Shown here in pieces: positions 18,832-29,800 of a stretch of DNA of 50,308 bases. The number at the start of each line of letters is the position of its first letter. Position 1 is the stretch's first letter. The notes beneath the pieces are model-generated. The model had not been told where the DNA came from and ran no database searches. It was given only the letters and a program-made list of their open reading frames with translations. A program made the translations under genes and the position numbers. Source of the stretch: CAYUAI01 sp964442745 (lineage in GTDB: Bacteria; Pseudomonadota; Gammaproteobacteria; S012-40); assembly GCA_964442745.1 (NCBI GenBank), contig CAYUAI010000024.1:1-50308 (forward strand), read 5' to 3'.

Positions 18832-20427
18832 TCATACCCCTTCTCGGATGGCAAAAGACAAGGCTAACCCTGGCTGTTCATCAATACAAAATACCGAGTG
18901 CCAAGCACAATAATCAAGATCCGTCTGTGGTAACAAAATAATATCACCTGGCGACAACAGATAAGCAAAACCCTGTTCCACTAACTGTTGAGTAAATGCC
19001 GGTGTTCGGTTAATTAAACAATCCAGCACCTCTTTGTCTTTCTCTTCCAAGTGATTGGCTAACCAAGCCTCCTGCTGATAGTGATTCAGAAAATCATTAA
19101 CCGCCGAGGTATCAACAAACAATTCAAGCAAGACTCGCTGATGATTTGAATCATCTAAAAAATTCTGAATCTGGCGAATCAAGCTACGCTTAGGTAAACA
19201 CAGCCAAGCCGTCCGCCCATCAAGCTGCGCAAACAAAACCCCTTTATGCCCACGCTCCACATCGTGGTGAAATTGAGCACCACCATTGGGCGCATTAAAA
19301 TAGACAATGCGCTCAACAAACTCAATACTTTTTAAGTTTAATAACGACTTAACGTAATGACTCAGTTTTTCATTCTGAGTCACAATAAGCGACTCAGGAA
19401 AAACCGCTTCTTGCAGCTGTCCGGCGAGTTTTTGACGCGCTAAATCAGCGGCCACATCCTCATAACCTTCCATGCCAAAAGAAAACCGAAAGCGCAAAGA
19501 ATCATCGTCTTCCTCAAATGACAACCAAGATACTTTGATCCATAAATCTTCAGCAATCAACGTCTCATTTTGCAACGCATCAAACTCTAACTTCTCTATT
19601 TCCTGCCGATCACCCAGATCATGCAGACTCGACAAACATTCAAATGAGGGGGATAAACGTTGCGCATAAGGTGCTTGAGCCAACAATTCACCACAGTCTT
19701 GTTCCACTAACACATCCGCCATCAATTGCATGGAGCGGTGTATCGAGTCTTGATATATCGTCAGTTGATCAGCCACGAACCGTGACAAAAAAACCGGGTA
19801 AGCATTATCCCAACGCACTTTTTCTAGCGCCAAAGATCCTGGCTTGACATGTGGACCACTCGCTAACCAACCCAGCTGAACACCTCGTCGCTTCAGTTGA
19901 AAAGAAGTATCGCTGTTCTCAAGAGGAGATTGTTGATAAGTGAAAGCCTGAGTAATAAGCCGCTCAGCATCCAAAGAGACCTCATGCGCCAATAAAATCT
20001 GTTCGATAAAGCTAAGCCAACACGAATCAGGTTGCCAAACTCGATAAATCACAGCCAAAGCTTCCCACGGCGCCACCTGGCCACGGATAATACGGTATAA
20101 AGCAACAAACACCGAGACCTGCTTATTAGCCGCGCAGTGTACAAATATGTGGTCGTTTTGCAACGCATCTAAACACTGGCAAAAATCATCAAATCCCTCA
20201 ACAGAGGGCGACGTCCAAATCACGGGAATATGATAATAACTCATCCCTAACGCTAGCACGGTTTGGCGCTCACCGACTAACGCATCGTCAGCCTCATGCA
20301 AACCCAAATTGACCACCGCTTGGCAGCCCGCCTCAGCGATCACGGCTAATTCATTTTCGCTGGGCGGCCCGCCGGTGATTAATGATTCAGAATACGCGCA
20401 ATAGTTATATATGTTGTTAAGGCTCAT
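18832..20427 (-). CDS. Fusion of phosphatase-like and JmjC/cupin-like domains
   Basis: A 531-residue cytosolic protein. Residues 1-150 follow the protein tyrosine/dual-specificity phosphatase-like fold (ITGGPPSENELAVIAEAGCQAVVNLGL) and keep the P-loop cysteine in VHCAANK (C98). The loop arginine seen in related sequences (HCAANMR type) is Gln here, so phosphatase activity is doubtful. Residues about 180-340 are an unrecognised middle region. Residues 365-531 look like a JmjC/cupin-8 domain: FHHDVERGHKGVLF gives the HxD metal pair (H387, D389), and H510 in CAWHSVF is the likely third ligand, after LLSPGDIILLP. An Fe(II)/2-oxoglutarate hydroxylase activity is possible. The combination is unusual; the substrate is unknown. 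Confidence 0.6.
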   Translation of the reverse strand: MSLNNIYNYCAYSESLITGGPPSENELAVIAEAGCQAVVNLGLHEADDALVGERQTVLALGMSYYHIPVIWTSPSVEGFDDFCQCLDALQNDHIFVHCAANKQVSVFVALYRIIRGQVAPWEALAVIYRVWQPDSCWLSFIEQILLAHEVSLDAERLITQAFTYQQSPLENSDTSFQLKRRGVQLGWLASGPHVKPGSLALEKVRWDNAYPVFLSRFVADQLTIYQDSIHRSMQLMADVLVEQDCGELLAQAPYAQRLSPSFECLSSLHDLGDRQEIEKLEFDALQNETLIAEDLWIKVSWLSFEEDDDSLRFRFSFGMEGYEDVAADLARQKLAGQLQEAVFPESLIVTQNEKLSHYVKSLLNLKSIEFVERIVYFNAPNGGAQFHHDVERGHKGVLFAQLDGRTAWLCLPKRSLIRQIQNFLDDSNHQRVLLELFVDTSAVNDFLNHYQQEAWLANHLEEKDKEVLDCLINRTPAFTQQLVEQGFAYLLSPGDIILLPQTDLDYCAWHSVFCIDEQPGLALSFAIREGV

Positions 20428-20774
20428 GTGACAACAGCCGGCTATTCAAAGTGACAGATGTTAGGGTGAAAGGCTAATGATACCACGCTAGAGAGCGTTC
20501 TCAATCATTCGTAGAGCTAGAATAAAACAGCGAGAAAGAATAGACAAACGGTGAAATTACGTGACAAAGCTAACAATAAAAACCCATACCATTCAGCATT
20601 GAGCGATGGTTGACCGCCACGCTTAACGAACAGCAATGAGCCACAGTATTTTATGGATTCAGTCGTTTCCTTCTCTGTCCACTCGGCTCCATGGATGGAG
20701 CCTTATTTTTATCAATGCAATAAGAACTTACCGAGAAAAATCAACAACGAATCATTCTTCAGTATGACTCTTAT
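20428..20774. other. Intergenic region with a strong hairpin
   Basis: About 350 bases without a gene. At 20685-20702 there is a perfect 8-bp hairpin GGCTCCAT/ATGGAGCC followed by a T-rich run (TTATTTTTAT) on the plus strand, so it would terminate plus-strand transcripts. It may also shape the 3' end of the minus-strand PEP-CTERM transcript. Nothing else is recognised. Confidence 0.45.
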
Positions 20775-21533
20775 CTAGACAGCACTTAAGCGACTAGGCC
20801 TGCCCCCCCCCATCGTTATTGAACTCGCTGCTAACGAACGGCGCAATCGAATGATTAGCAAACCTAAAAAACCACCGATCAATAACACAACTGTCCCAGG
20901 TTCCGATACGTCGTTTGCTGCCGCGATGGTGGTCGCGACACCAGCCACCATACCGATGGCATCAATATCGGCACCCTCGGTACCACTTCCGCCGCTGCCA
21001 TCCATAATTTTCACATATTGGAAAAATTCACCGGTGGCTAAATTGCCTAACAATGAGTCAATATCAAACTGAAAAATATTAGTCTTACGTGCCTGGCCGG
21101 TTGTTGCATCATTACCTGGCACCGAAATCACTGTGCTGCTAGCGAAGTCAAATTGCCTGCCTTGATTACTGATTAAAGAAACCTGTAAATTCTCTTGGTC
21201 TTCCACCTCATAGATAAACAGATCATCGTCGGCATTACCTCCGCCAATAATTTCATTATCGCCAAATTCCACCACCATTGCCCCGCCCACACCCAGCGAA
21301 AAAGTGGTACCCCCGTTGTCAAAATAGTCAGGTGCCCTGGATACCCGCTGGTTAGCGTCAGCTTCCGACAATTGTTGCGGAGTCACAGACGCATCGTAGT
21401 TCACAATACTGTTAGCGAACACTAATTGATCACCATAGGTATCTTCTAACGGATAGGCCCACGCAGCATTGGCAAAAACGATTAACCACAAAAAGACCAC
21501 GTACCTAAGAAAAACTCCATTCTTTCTTTTCAT
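20775..21533 (-). CDS. PEP-CTERM-type exported protein with a G9 tract
   Basis: A 252-residue protein. The signal peptide is 1-26 (cleavage after NAAWA). The Gly/Asp-rich middle (GGGNADDDLFIYEVED, IMDGSGGSGTEGADIDAIG) suggests an extracellular beta-rich domain. Near the C-terminus SEPGTVVLLIGGFLGLLII followed by RLRR is a sorting signal of the PEP-CTERM class, cut by exosortase. Unusually, about 20 residues follow the basic cluster instead of a few. This tail is encoded across nine G's (20803-20811), where gain or loss of one G shortens it. No exosortase gene is in the window. The role is probably surface or matrix associated. Confidence 0.75.
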   Translation of the reverse strand: MKRKNGVFLRYVVFLWLIVFANAAWAYPLEDTYGDQLVFANSIVNYDASVTPQQLSEADANQRVSRAPDYFDNGGTTFSLGVGGAMVVEFGDNEIIGGGNADDDLFIYEVEDQENLQVSLISNQGRQFDFASSTVISVPGNDATTGQARKTNIFQFDIDSLLGNLATGEFFQYVKIMDGSGGSGTEGADIDAIGMVAGVATTIAAANDVSEPGTVVLLIGGFLGLLIIRLRRSLAASSITMGGGRPSRLSAV

Positions 21534-22000
21534 AATCGCTCCTATATGGTGTACTCATAAGCGCACTTGCAACAATCAAGCAAACACGCACACATAAAGA
21601 ATCATTTGTACTAATAACCAACAAATTGAACAAAAAACTGACGCAATGTTTTGTTATTCTTCATGTAATGTACACAGCTCATCCAATTGTATTATCGCCA
21701 CTAAACTAACAATTATCGTAAACTGTCGTTATTGAGCAACAATATTGGATCTCACGTTAATATTAACACTGACTTATCCAGCAACGTAAGTAATTTTTCC
21801 TCATAAAAACGTCTTGATATTCCGTCTGGATATTCGGTGAGCGATAGACAATACATTTGTAAGAGAATAGCGCATACTTGCTATACTTAAATATATATCC
21901 AAAACGAGTATATGCAAATTCATCAGTCAGTTAAAATGACTCACTCACCCTGTGTGTCAAAAACAACCCATTTAACAAGTACCCTATATAAACATATACG
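21534..22000. other. Intergenic region between the PEP-CTERM gene and ilvD
   Basis: A 467-base AT-rich stretch with no supported ORF, RNA gene or strong terminator. It must contain the promoter of the PEP-CTERM gene at its left end and the ilvD 3' end at its right. No defined site can be picked. Confidence 0.35.
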
Positions 22001-23854
22001 CTACCTGTTGCTAAGTTGTGACACATCACGCACCGCACCACGTGAAGCACTGGTGGTCATTGCCGCATAGGCCTTTAACGCATTCGACACCACTCGCTGT
22101 CGATTTTCAGGCTGCCAAGCCAATACCTTTTTAGCCAACATCGCCTGCCGGCGTTGATCCAGCTCCGTTTCTGATACCGATAACTGAATGGTTCGATTAG
22201 GAATATCAATGGCGATGGCATCCCCTTCCTGAACCAGCGCAATGATTCCACCTTCCGCGGCTTCCGGAGAAACATGGCCAATCGAGAGTCCAGAGGTACC
22301 ACCTGAAAAACGACCATCCGTAATCAGCGCACACACTTTGCCCAAACCTTTTGATTTTAAGTAACTGGTAGGATATAACATCTCTTGCATGCCTGGCCCA
22401 CCCCGAGGTCCTTCATAGCGAATCACCACCACATCACCAGCCACAATTTCATCACCTAGAATCGCCGCGACGGCCGCGTCCTGGCTCTCAAATAAGCGAG
22501 CCGGGCCAGTAAATGTGAAAACACTTTCATCAACACCGGCGGTTTTCACCACACAACCTTCCTTGGCAATGTTGCCATAAAGCACCGCTAAACCGCCTTC
22601 CTTGTTATAAGCGTGCTCAACATTTCGGATACAACCGGCCTCACGATCGACATCTAAATCAGGCCATCGTTTTTCTTGGCTAAACGCTTGGGTGGTCCGC
22701 ACATTGCCCGGTCCTGCCCGATAAAACGTCTTCACCTGCGCATCATTGGTTGTACAAATATCCCATTTTTCCAACGCCTCGCCTAAAGTAGCGCTGTGCA
22801 CGGTCGGGACGTCATTATTCAGCAAACCGGCCCGATTCAACTCCCCTAAAATACCCATGACACCACCGGCCCGATGCACATCTTCCATATGATACTTTTG
22901 AGTACTCGGTGCGACTTTGCACAAATTAGGCACTTGCCGTGACAAACGATCGATATCATCCATGGTAAAATTAATTTGCGCTTCTTCCGCCGCCGCGAGA
23001 AAATGCAATATGGTATTAGTTGAACCCCCCATCGCGATATCTAAGCACATGGCATTTTCAAAGCTTTTGAAGGACGCGATGTTACGCGGCAATACCGAGC
23101 TATCCTCTTGTTCATAATACCGCTTTGCCAGCTGCACAATATGTTGACCCGCCTTTAAAAATAATTGCTTACGATCCGCATGAGTGGCCAACATGCTACC
23201 GTTACCTGGCAACGACAAACCTAACGCTTCAGTGAGACAATTCATGGAGTTGGCGGTAAACATGCCTGAACAAGAACCACAGGTCGGACAAGCCGAGCGC
23301 TCATACTGTTCAGCATCGGCATCACTGACCGCGCTGTCGGCCGCCACCACCATGGCATCAATCAAATCTAACTTCAGAGTTTTCCCACCAATCACGGCTT
23401 TGCCTGATTCCATCGGACCACCCGAGACAAAAATGGTTGGAATATTTAAACGCAACGCCACATTTAGCATCCCTGGCGTAATTTTGTCGCAATTGGAAAT
23501 ACACACCAAGGCATCCGCGCAATGGGCATTGACCATGTATTCCACGGCATCGGAAATAATTTCCCGAGAGGGTAAACTGTACAGCATCCCCGCATGCCCC
23601 ATGGCAATCCCATCATCCACCGCGATGGTATTAAATTCTTTGGCAACCCCACCGTGCTGTTCAATTTCCCGAGCCACCAATTGTCCTAAATCCTTCAAAT
23701 GAACATGGCCTGGCACAAACTGGGTAAATGAATTGGCAATGGCAATAATCGGCTTATCAAAGTCATCATCAGACATCCCAGTCGCTCGCCATAAGGCGCG
23801 TGCGCCGGCCATATTTCGCCCGTGGGTTGTTGTTCGAGAACGGTAACTCGGCAT
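22001..23854 (-). CDS. ilvD: Dihydroxy-acid dehydratase
   Basis: A 617-residue enzyme converting 2,3-dihydroxy-3-methylbutanoate (and the methylpentanoate analogue) to the 2-oxo acid in valine, isoleucine and leucine synthesis. The iron-sulfur ligands lie in CISNCDK and CPTCGSCSGMF. Further family blocks are PIIAIANSFTQFVPGH at the N-terminus, MGGSTNT, and GRFSGGTSGLSIGHVSPEA near the C-terminus. The length matches the IlvD family. It starts at the ATG at 23854 and is divergent from argA, with 183 bases between the starts. It is not linked here to other ilv genes. Confidence 0.97.
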   Translation of the reverse strand: MPSYRSRTTTHGRNMAGARALWRATGMSDDDFDKPIIAIANSFTQFVPGHVHLKDLGQLVAREIEQHGGVAKEFNTIAVDDGIAMGHAGMLYSLPSREIISDAVEYMVNAHCADALVCISNCDKITPGMLNVALRLNIPTIFVSGGPMESGKAVIGGKTLKLDLIDAMVVAADSAVSDADAEQYERSACPTCGSCSGMFTANSMNCLTEALGLSLPGNGSMLATHADRKQLFLKAGQHIVQLAKRYYEQEDSSVLPRNIASFKSFENAMCLDIAMGGSTNTILHFLAAAEEAQINFTMDDIDRLSRQVPNLCKVAPSTQKYHMEDVHRAGGVMGILGELNRAGLLNNDVPTVHSATLGEALEKWDICTTNDAQVKTFYRAGPGNVRTTQAFSQEKRWPDLDVDREAGCIRNVEHAYNKEGGLAVLYGNIAKEGCVVKTAGVDESVFTFTGPARLFESQDAAVAAILGDEIVAGDVVVIRYEGPRGGPGMQEMLYPTSYLKSKGLGKVCALITDGRFSGGTSGLSIGHVSPEAAEGGIIALVQEGDAIAIDIPNRTIQLSVSETELDQRRQAMLAKKVLAWQPENRQRVVSNALKAYAAMTTSASRGAVRDVSQLSNR

Positions 23855-24037
23855 TTTATTACCCCTTAATCAATATCAGTTATTATCACCAACAAGACCA
23901 AACCACGAAGGATCGTCCTGTCTAATAAATGTTCGTCTGGTGATGATGAATTCTACCAAATTGAACGCTAAACGGGTAATATAACAAAATTCGAGTCACA
24001 AAACTCAGCCACCCGAAAACCAACAATAAGGTTCAAT

Positions 24038-25363
24038 TTGAAAGAAAATAATTTCCCGCCAGCCTTTGTCAACGGGTTTCGGCGCTCATCGCCTTATATC
24101 AATGCTCACCGAGGCCGCACCTTTGTGATTGTTTTTAGCGGAGCGGCGGTGGATGACCCACATTTCTCCAATCTCATTCATGATTTAGCCTTGCTAAACA
24201 GCTTGGGCGTCAAATTGATTTTGATCCATGGCATACGCCAGCAACTTGATCGTCACTTAAAACAAAAACAGCTGACCAGCCAATTTCATAACGGGCTACG
24301 GATTACCGATGAGGCCGCTTTAGTTTGTGTGCAAGAAGTTATCGGCGTAGTACGCATGCAGATCGAAGCTTTACTCTCCATGGGATTACCTAACTCCCCC
24401 ATGGCCGGCTCACGTATTAACCTATCCAGTGGCAACTTTATTACCGCCCGCCCACTCGGCCTGCACGACGGTATCGATTATTGTCATACTGGGGAAGTCC
24501 GCCGTATCGATAGCCTCGGAATAAAAAACAGCCTTGATGATAATCGCATCGTTTTATTATCGCCCATTGGCTATTCGCCAACCGGCGAAATCTTTAATCT
24601 GTGCGCAGAAAATATGGCCGTTCATGTCGCCACCCAACTGCATGCAGACAAGTTGCTTTATCTCACCGACTTTGAGCAAATTTTCAAAACCAATAAAAAT
24701 GAAATCAAAGAACTGTCCATTGCCAAAGCGAAACAATTACTGCGCGACGCGAATAATTTTTACAATGCAGTTACCCAAAATCATATTCAAAATGCCGTAC
24801 AAGCTTGTGCCCAAGGCATCCACCGTGTTCACTTAATCAATCGGCATTGGGACGGTGCATTATTAATCGAGCTATTCACACGCAACGGTATCGGCACCTT
24901 GATCACCGCCGACGAGTATGACAAAACACGTCAAGCCACTATTGATGATGTCGGAGGTATTCTCAAACTGATTGAGCCACTGGAGCAGAAAGGCATTCTG
25001 GTCAGACGTTCACGGGAATTACTAGAAATGGAAATCAGCCATTTCACCGTCATGGAAAGAGACGGCATGATCATCGCGTGCGCGTCATTATACCCCTTTG
25101 AAGACGAAGCTTGTGCAGAACTTGCCTGCCTCGCCGTCCACCCAGACTATCAAAAAGAAGGCCGCGGCGATAGTTTACTCGCGATACTTGAACTTAGCGC
25201 TAAAAATAAACAATTGACTAAACTCATCGTATTAACCTCAAGAACCGCTCATTGGTTTATCGAGCGAGGTTTTTTAGCCGCTGAGCTCGATGACTTACCG
25301 GTGAAACGGCAAGCCATGTACAATTATCAACGACGCTCGAAAGTTTTTATCAAACCGTTATAG
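24038..25363 (+). CDS. argA: N-acetylglutamate synthase
   Basis: A 441-residue first enzyme of arginine synthesis (glutamate plus acetyl-CoA to N-acetylglutamate). The N-terminal amino-acid-kinase-like domain (about 10-290) opens with SPYINAHRGRTFVIVFSG, matching E. coli ArgA. The C-terminal GNAT domain (about 295-435) has LACLAVHPDYQKEGRGDSLL, the acetyl-CoA loop. The start is TTG at 24038 with an AAGG site upstream; no ATG fits the family N-terminus. Kinase-domain ArgA enzymes are usually feedback-inhibited by arginine. It converges on argG with only 24 bases between the stops, so two arginine genes meet tail to tail. Confidence 0.93.
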   Translation: MKENNFPPAFVNGFRRSSPYINAHRGRTFVIVFSGAAVDDPHFSNLIHDLALLNSLGVKLILIHGIRQQLDRHLKQKQLTSQFHNGLRITDEAALVCVQEVIGVVRMQIEALLSMGLPNSPMAGSRINLSSGNFITARPLGLHDGIDYCHTGEVRRIDSLGIKNSLDDNRIVLLSPIGYSPTGEIFNLCAENMAVHVATQLHADKLLYLTDFEQIFKTNKNEIKELSIAKAKQLLRDANNFYNAVTQNHIQNAVQACAQGIHRVHLINRHWDGALLIELFTRNGIGTLITADEYDKTRQATIDDVGGILKLIEPLEQKGILVRRSRELLEMEISHFTVMERDGMIIACASLYPFEDEACAELACLAVHPDYQKEGRGDSLLAILELSAKNKQLTKLIVLTSRTAHWFIERGFLAAELDDLPVKRQAMYNYQRRSKVFIKPL

Positions 25364-25387
25364 AGACAAACGAGCGGTGCGAGCACA

Positions 25388-26596
25388 CTAGCCTCTGCGT
25401 TGGCTTGCCGCAATCCGCATCCTCAACGAATTAAGTCGAATAAATCCCTCGGCATCCGCTTGATTATAAGCACCGGCATCCTCTTCAAAGGTGGCAATGT
25501 TGGCATCGAACAAACTGTCATTAGCTGACTCGCGCCCAACCACCATGACACTACCTTTATATAATTTTAAACGAACTTGACCATTCACGGTGTGCTGGGA
25601 CTGATCGATCATGGCCTGCAACATCAGTCGCTCCGGCGCCCACCAATAGCCGTTATAAATTAAACTGGCATAACGTGGCATTAACTCATCTTTTAAATGC
25701 GCCGCTTCTCGGTCTAGGGTGATGGACTCAAGCGCCCGATGGGCTTTTAGCATGACGGTGCCAGCGGGGGTTTCATAACAGCCCCGCGATTTCATACCCA
25801 CATAGCGATTCTCTACAATATCCAAACGACCAATGCCATGGCCCCCGGCGATTTTATTGAGTTCCGCCATCACCGTGGCGGGGCTCATGGCTTGCCCATC
25901 CAACGCCACAATATCACCGGCTTTAAAATCCAAGGTAATATATTGAGCCTCATCAGGCGCTTGTTCTGGCGATACCGTCCAGCGCCACAGGCTAGCTTCC
26001 GGCTCACACCAAGGATCTTCCAATGGGCCACCTTCATAAGAAATATGCAACAAATTGGCATCCATCGAATAGGGTGATTTTTTACCAATTTTTTGCTCAA
26101 TCGGAATGCCGTGTCGATCCGCATAGGCCAACAGGGTTTCTCGTGAAGAAAGATCCCATTCACGCCACGGCGCAATTACATGTACATCGGGTTTTAAGGC
26201 GTAATAACCCAACTCAAAGCGCACCTGATCATTGCCCTTACCGGTGGCACCGTGCGACACCGCCTCCGCCCCCGTTTCGTTAGCAATTTCAATTTGGCGC
26301 TTGGCGATGAGTGGCCGGGCAATGGACGTGCCCAATAAATATTCCCCTTCATACACCGCGTTGGCCCGAAACATAGGAAATACAAAATCTTTGGCAAACT
26401 CTTCCCGCAAGTCATCAATATAAATTTCTTTGACGCCGAGTTGCTCAGCTTTTTCGCGGGCCAACTCAACTTCTTCTCCTTGGCCAATATCGGCGGTAAA
26501 AGTTACCACTTCGCATTGATAAGTCTCTTGTAACCATTTAAGGATAACTGAAGTATCCAATCCACCTGAATACGCTAAAACCACTTTCTTAGCCAT
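25388..26596 (-). CDS. argG: Argininosuccinate synthase
   Basis: A 402-residue enzyme joining citrulline and aspartate with ATP to make argininosuccinate. The ATP pyrophosphatase loop AYSGGLDTSVIL is at residues 8-19. Further type I ArgG blocks are HGATGKGNDQVRFE, SMDANLLHISYEGG and KSRGCYETPAGT. I chose the ATG at 26596 (MAKKVVLAYSGG) because it matches the family start and has a GAGGA site. The upstream ATG at 26617 would add seven residues. It lies downstream of the PDH cluster but is separated from it by a terminator, so it is probably its own transcript. Confidence 0.96.
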   Translation of the reverse strand: MAKKVVLAYSGGLDTSVILKWLQETYQCEVVTFTADIGQGEEVELAREKAEQLGVKEIYIDDLREEFAKDFVFPMFRANAVYEGEYLLGTSIARPLIAKRQIEIANETGAEAVSHGATGKGNDQVRFELGYYALKPDVHVIAPWREWDLSSRETLLAYADRHGIPIEQKIGKKSPYSMDANLLHISYEGGPLEDPWCEPEASLWRWTVSPEQAPDEAQYITLDFKAGDIVALDGQAMSPATVMAELNKIAGGHGIGRLDIVENRYVGMKSRGCYETPAGTVMLKAHRALESITLDREAAHLKDELMPRYASLIYNGYWWAPERLMLQAMIDQSQHTVNGQVRLKLYKGSVMVVGRESANDSLFDANIATFEEDAGAYNQADAEGFIRLNSLRMRIAASQRRG

Positions 26597-26634
26597 CAAT
26601 AATTCCTCATCATTCAATCACATAAAGCCAACGC

Positions 26635-26656
26635 AAAAAACCGCTATTCATAGCGG
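26635..26656 (-). terminator. Intrinsic terminator of the PDH cluster
   Basis: On the minus strand, a CCGCTA/TAGCGG stem with a 4-base loop (26641-26656) is followed by TTTTTT (26640-26635). It lies about 170 bases after the E2-E3 stop and before argG on the same strand, so it should end the pdhA-pdhB-E2/E3 transcript and insulate argG. Confidence 0.7.
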
Positions 26657-26828
26657 CTCTTTATCGGGCAAAGAATTTAATAGGAAACTGCCCAGCGACC
26701 ATTAAGCTGAAGGTGAACGACCCCTCTCGCCGAAAGCTCAGGGTCGGTTTAGAACCTGAACATACCCAAATCGATACTCATTTCTCCTTAAACTTAATGG
26801 CTGCCGGTTAACCCACCTTTCAAACTCA

Positions 26829-29800
26829 TCAAGCCTTCGCTTTTGCACCACGCTTTGCACTGCGCCGTAACCGCGACAATAATCGACGCGCCATTTCACC
26901 AAACAATTCGGTTTGGGTTGGGTGGGGATGAATCGCCTGCGCCACTTGCTCCAGAGTTAACTCGGCCGACACCATCATCACGGCTTCACCGATCAAGGTA
27001 TCCGCATGGTCAGCCAGAAAATGCACACCGACAATCTTGTGAGTTTGCTTATCCGCCACGATCTTAATCATACCCTGAGTTTCATTGGTTATCATCGCTT
27101 TAGCATCAATGCTCATGGGCATTTTCACCTCAGCGGCATCAATGCCATTGGCTTTCGCTTGCGCTAATGACAATCCCACAAAAGCCGCTTCAGGCCGGGT
27201 AAAAATCACCCCGGAATCCTTCTCTTGGTAATAATGCATTTCTTTGCCAATAATATTATTGGCGGCAATACGCCCTTGTTGACCCGCTGTGTGAGCCAAC
27301 ATCAAACCACCGACCACATCGCCTGCCGCATATATATGACTGACATTGGTTCGGCTTTTACTGTCGACTTTAATGACACCCTTGTCCACTTGAACACCCG
27401 CGTTATCTAACATCAACGGAGCGACGACTGGACGCTTACCGGTGGCCATGATGACATAATCACAGTCAACCATCGCCCTATTGCCATCCGCCTCATCAAA
27501 CTGAATCTGCATATCGCCGGGCTGGCCTGAAATCTTACTCACCTTCGCCGAGCTAAAAATCTTTAAATTAGGGTCGGCATTTAGAATTTCGGTCAAATGT
27601 TTGGCAATTTCCGGTTCCACTTCTGCCAGGATACGATCAAGCCCTTCTAAGAGGGTGACTTGAGCACCGAAATCCTGGAATATTTGCGCCATTTCCACTC
27701 CAATAGCACCGCCACCAATGACGCCCAGGCGAGTCGGGATTTTTTCCAAATTCCAAACCGTATCCGAGGTTAACACACCACCGGAGACTAAACCTTCTTT
27801 AGCCCCAGGAATGGGTGGCACAAACGGCGGCGCACCCGTGGCGATCACCGCACAACCAAAAGTCATGTGCTCACCTTTTGATTTATCCCCTTCCGGTGCC
27901 CGTTGGTGAGGATTATTCGTATTCCCTGAGGTATCAATAAAAACTCGATGCTCGGTTTCAAAAGAAGCCAAGCCTTGGATAACTTTTATTTTCACCCCGG
28001 TATCGGTTTTCAACGCCATTTGGCCGCGGGTTTCTAACACATGACGCCGAGTCTTCTCTAACAACGTCCAGTTAAGTCGTGCGTCGGTGGTACCTTCCAC
28101 CCCTAAATGTTTATCATGAGCACGATCGCGAATACGATCGGCCGCTGCCCGCCACGCTTTGGAAGGGATACAACCACGCCACAAACACTCACCACCTGGG
28201 AAAGGTGCATCATTGATCATCGCGACCTTGATACCGTGTTCCGCGAGATCACGGGCACAATCTTCTCCCCCCGGTCCACCACCAATCACCACCACATCGT
28301 AATCCCAGTCACCTTCCGGAATCATCGGGCCAGGGGTTCCCATCCATAATTCAGGGTGTTCAATTAGCTCTTTCAAACTGTTTAGGTAGGTGGCCACTTC
28401 AGCGCCATTCACGACCCGGTGATCGGCGGTCACCGTCAACGGCATGCCTTCTGGTCCAGCCGAAGAAATAGCCAAAATAGCCGCCGTCCCTGGAGTGGGA
28501 ATCGCATCAAAATAACTGACGCCAAGCATTCCCATATTGGATACCATAAACGTTGGATTGGCATATTCTTCAGGGGCTAAACGTCGTTTACGAGCACGTT
28601 TCACCAAATCAGCCCAGGCTTCATTAAGTTCTTCTAAAGACTTGGATTCACATTGCCGCAATACCGGCACCACCAGACCACCACCATCGGCCGCTACCGC
28701 CATACCAACATCCACCTGATCCCGCTCGACTAATTTGTCAACGGGCTGGTAACACCAGTTGATGGTAGGATGCTTTGCCATCGCCAGCGCACAAGCCTTG
28801 GCGATCGCCACGGTCACCGAAATACCATTTTTCTTAGAGGCTTTAATCAACGCCTCCGGCTTAGCATTCACTAAGGTTCTGAAGGTAGGCATGGTCAATG
28901 AAGCCGTCATCGACTGACTGACCGCTCTTTCCATGGCCGTCATGGCACGCCCATGACCTGGCACTTGTACTTCAGGCATCGCATGCGCCGGCGTCTGCCT
29001 AGCAATTTCCGAAGGTCGCTCAATCGGTTGAGCCGCTAACACATCATCACCGACAATAATGCCATTGGGACCGGTGCCTCGCACGGTATTTAAATTAACA
29101 TGCAATGATCCGGCTAATTGCCGAGCATAAGGAGTCGCGACTTTATTATCCGGCCGCAGCACGGGCACCACGATCGGTATTGAGGCATGGGGCAACGCCA
29201 CCTTTCGTCCAGGCGCTGGGTGTTTTTCTGCTTCCATATGGCGCGCCACTTTGGCAGAAGGGCCGGTGGCTGACGTGGCTTTATGACTGGGGGCCATTTG
29301 CCCAGTCAACACACTTGAAGGAGAATCCACTAAATAAGCAATGGCGTCCCCCACGGGTACCACACTGTCCACATCAGTCAATGGCCCGGAAAGATAACCT
29401 TCCCGAAAGACTTCCACGTCCATGACCGCTTTATCCGTTTCAACGGTGGCAACAATGTCCCCCCGCACAATGGCATCCCCAATCGCTTTCTCCCAGCTCA
29501 CCACCACGCCTTCGGTCATGGTATCGGAGAGTTGCGGCATTTTTATCACATAACTGGCGTCTTCCGGATGAGCGGGAGAGGAGACCGGCGATTCCACCGG
29601 CGAAGATGCTTCACCGGCGGACGATATCACCGCCGCCTGCTCGCTTCGCACATCCTGTTTATCGGCCACTAAATAAGCAATCGCGTCGCCCACCGGTACC
29701 ACAGAATCAACCGCCGTCAGCGGCCCTGACAAATAGCCATCACGAAAGACTTCCACATCCATGACCGCTTTATCGGTTTCAACCGTGGCAACAATATCGC

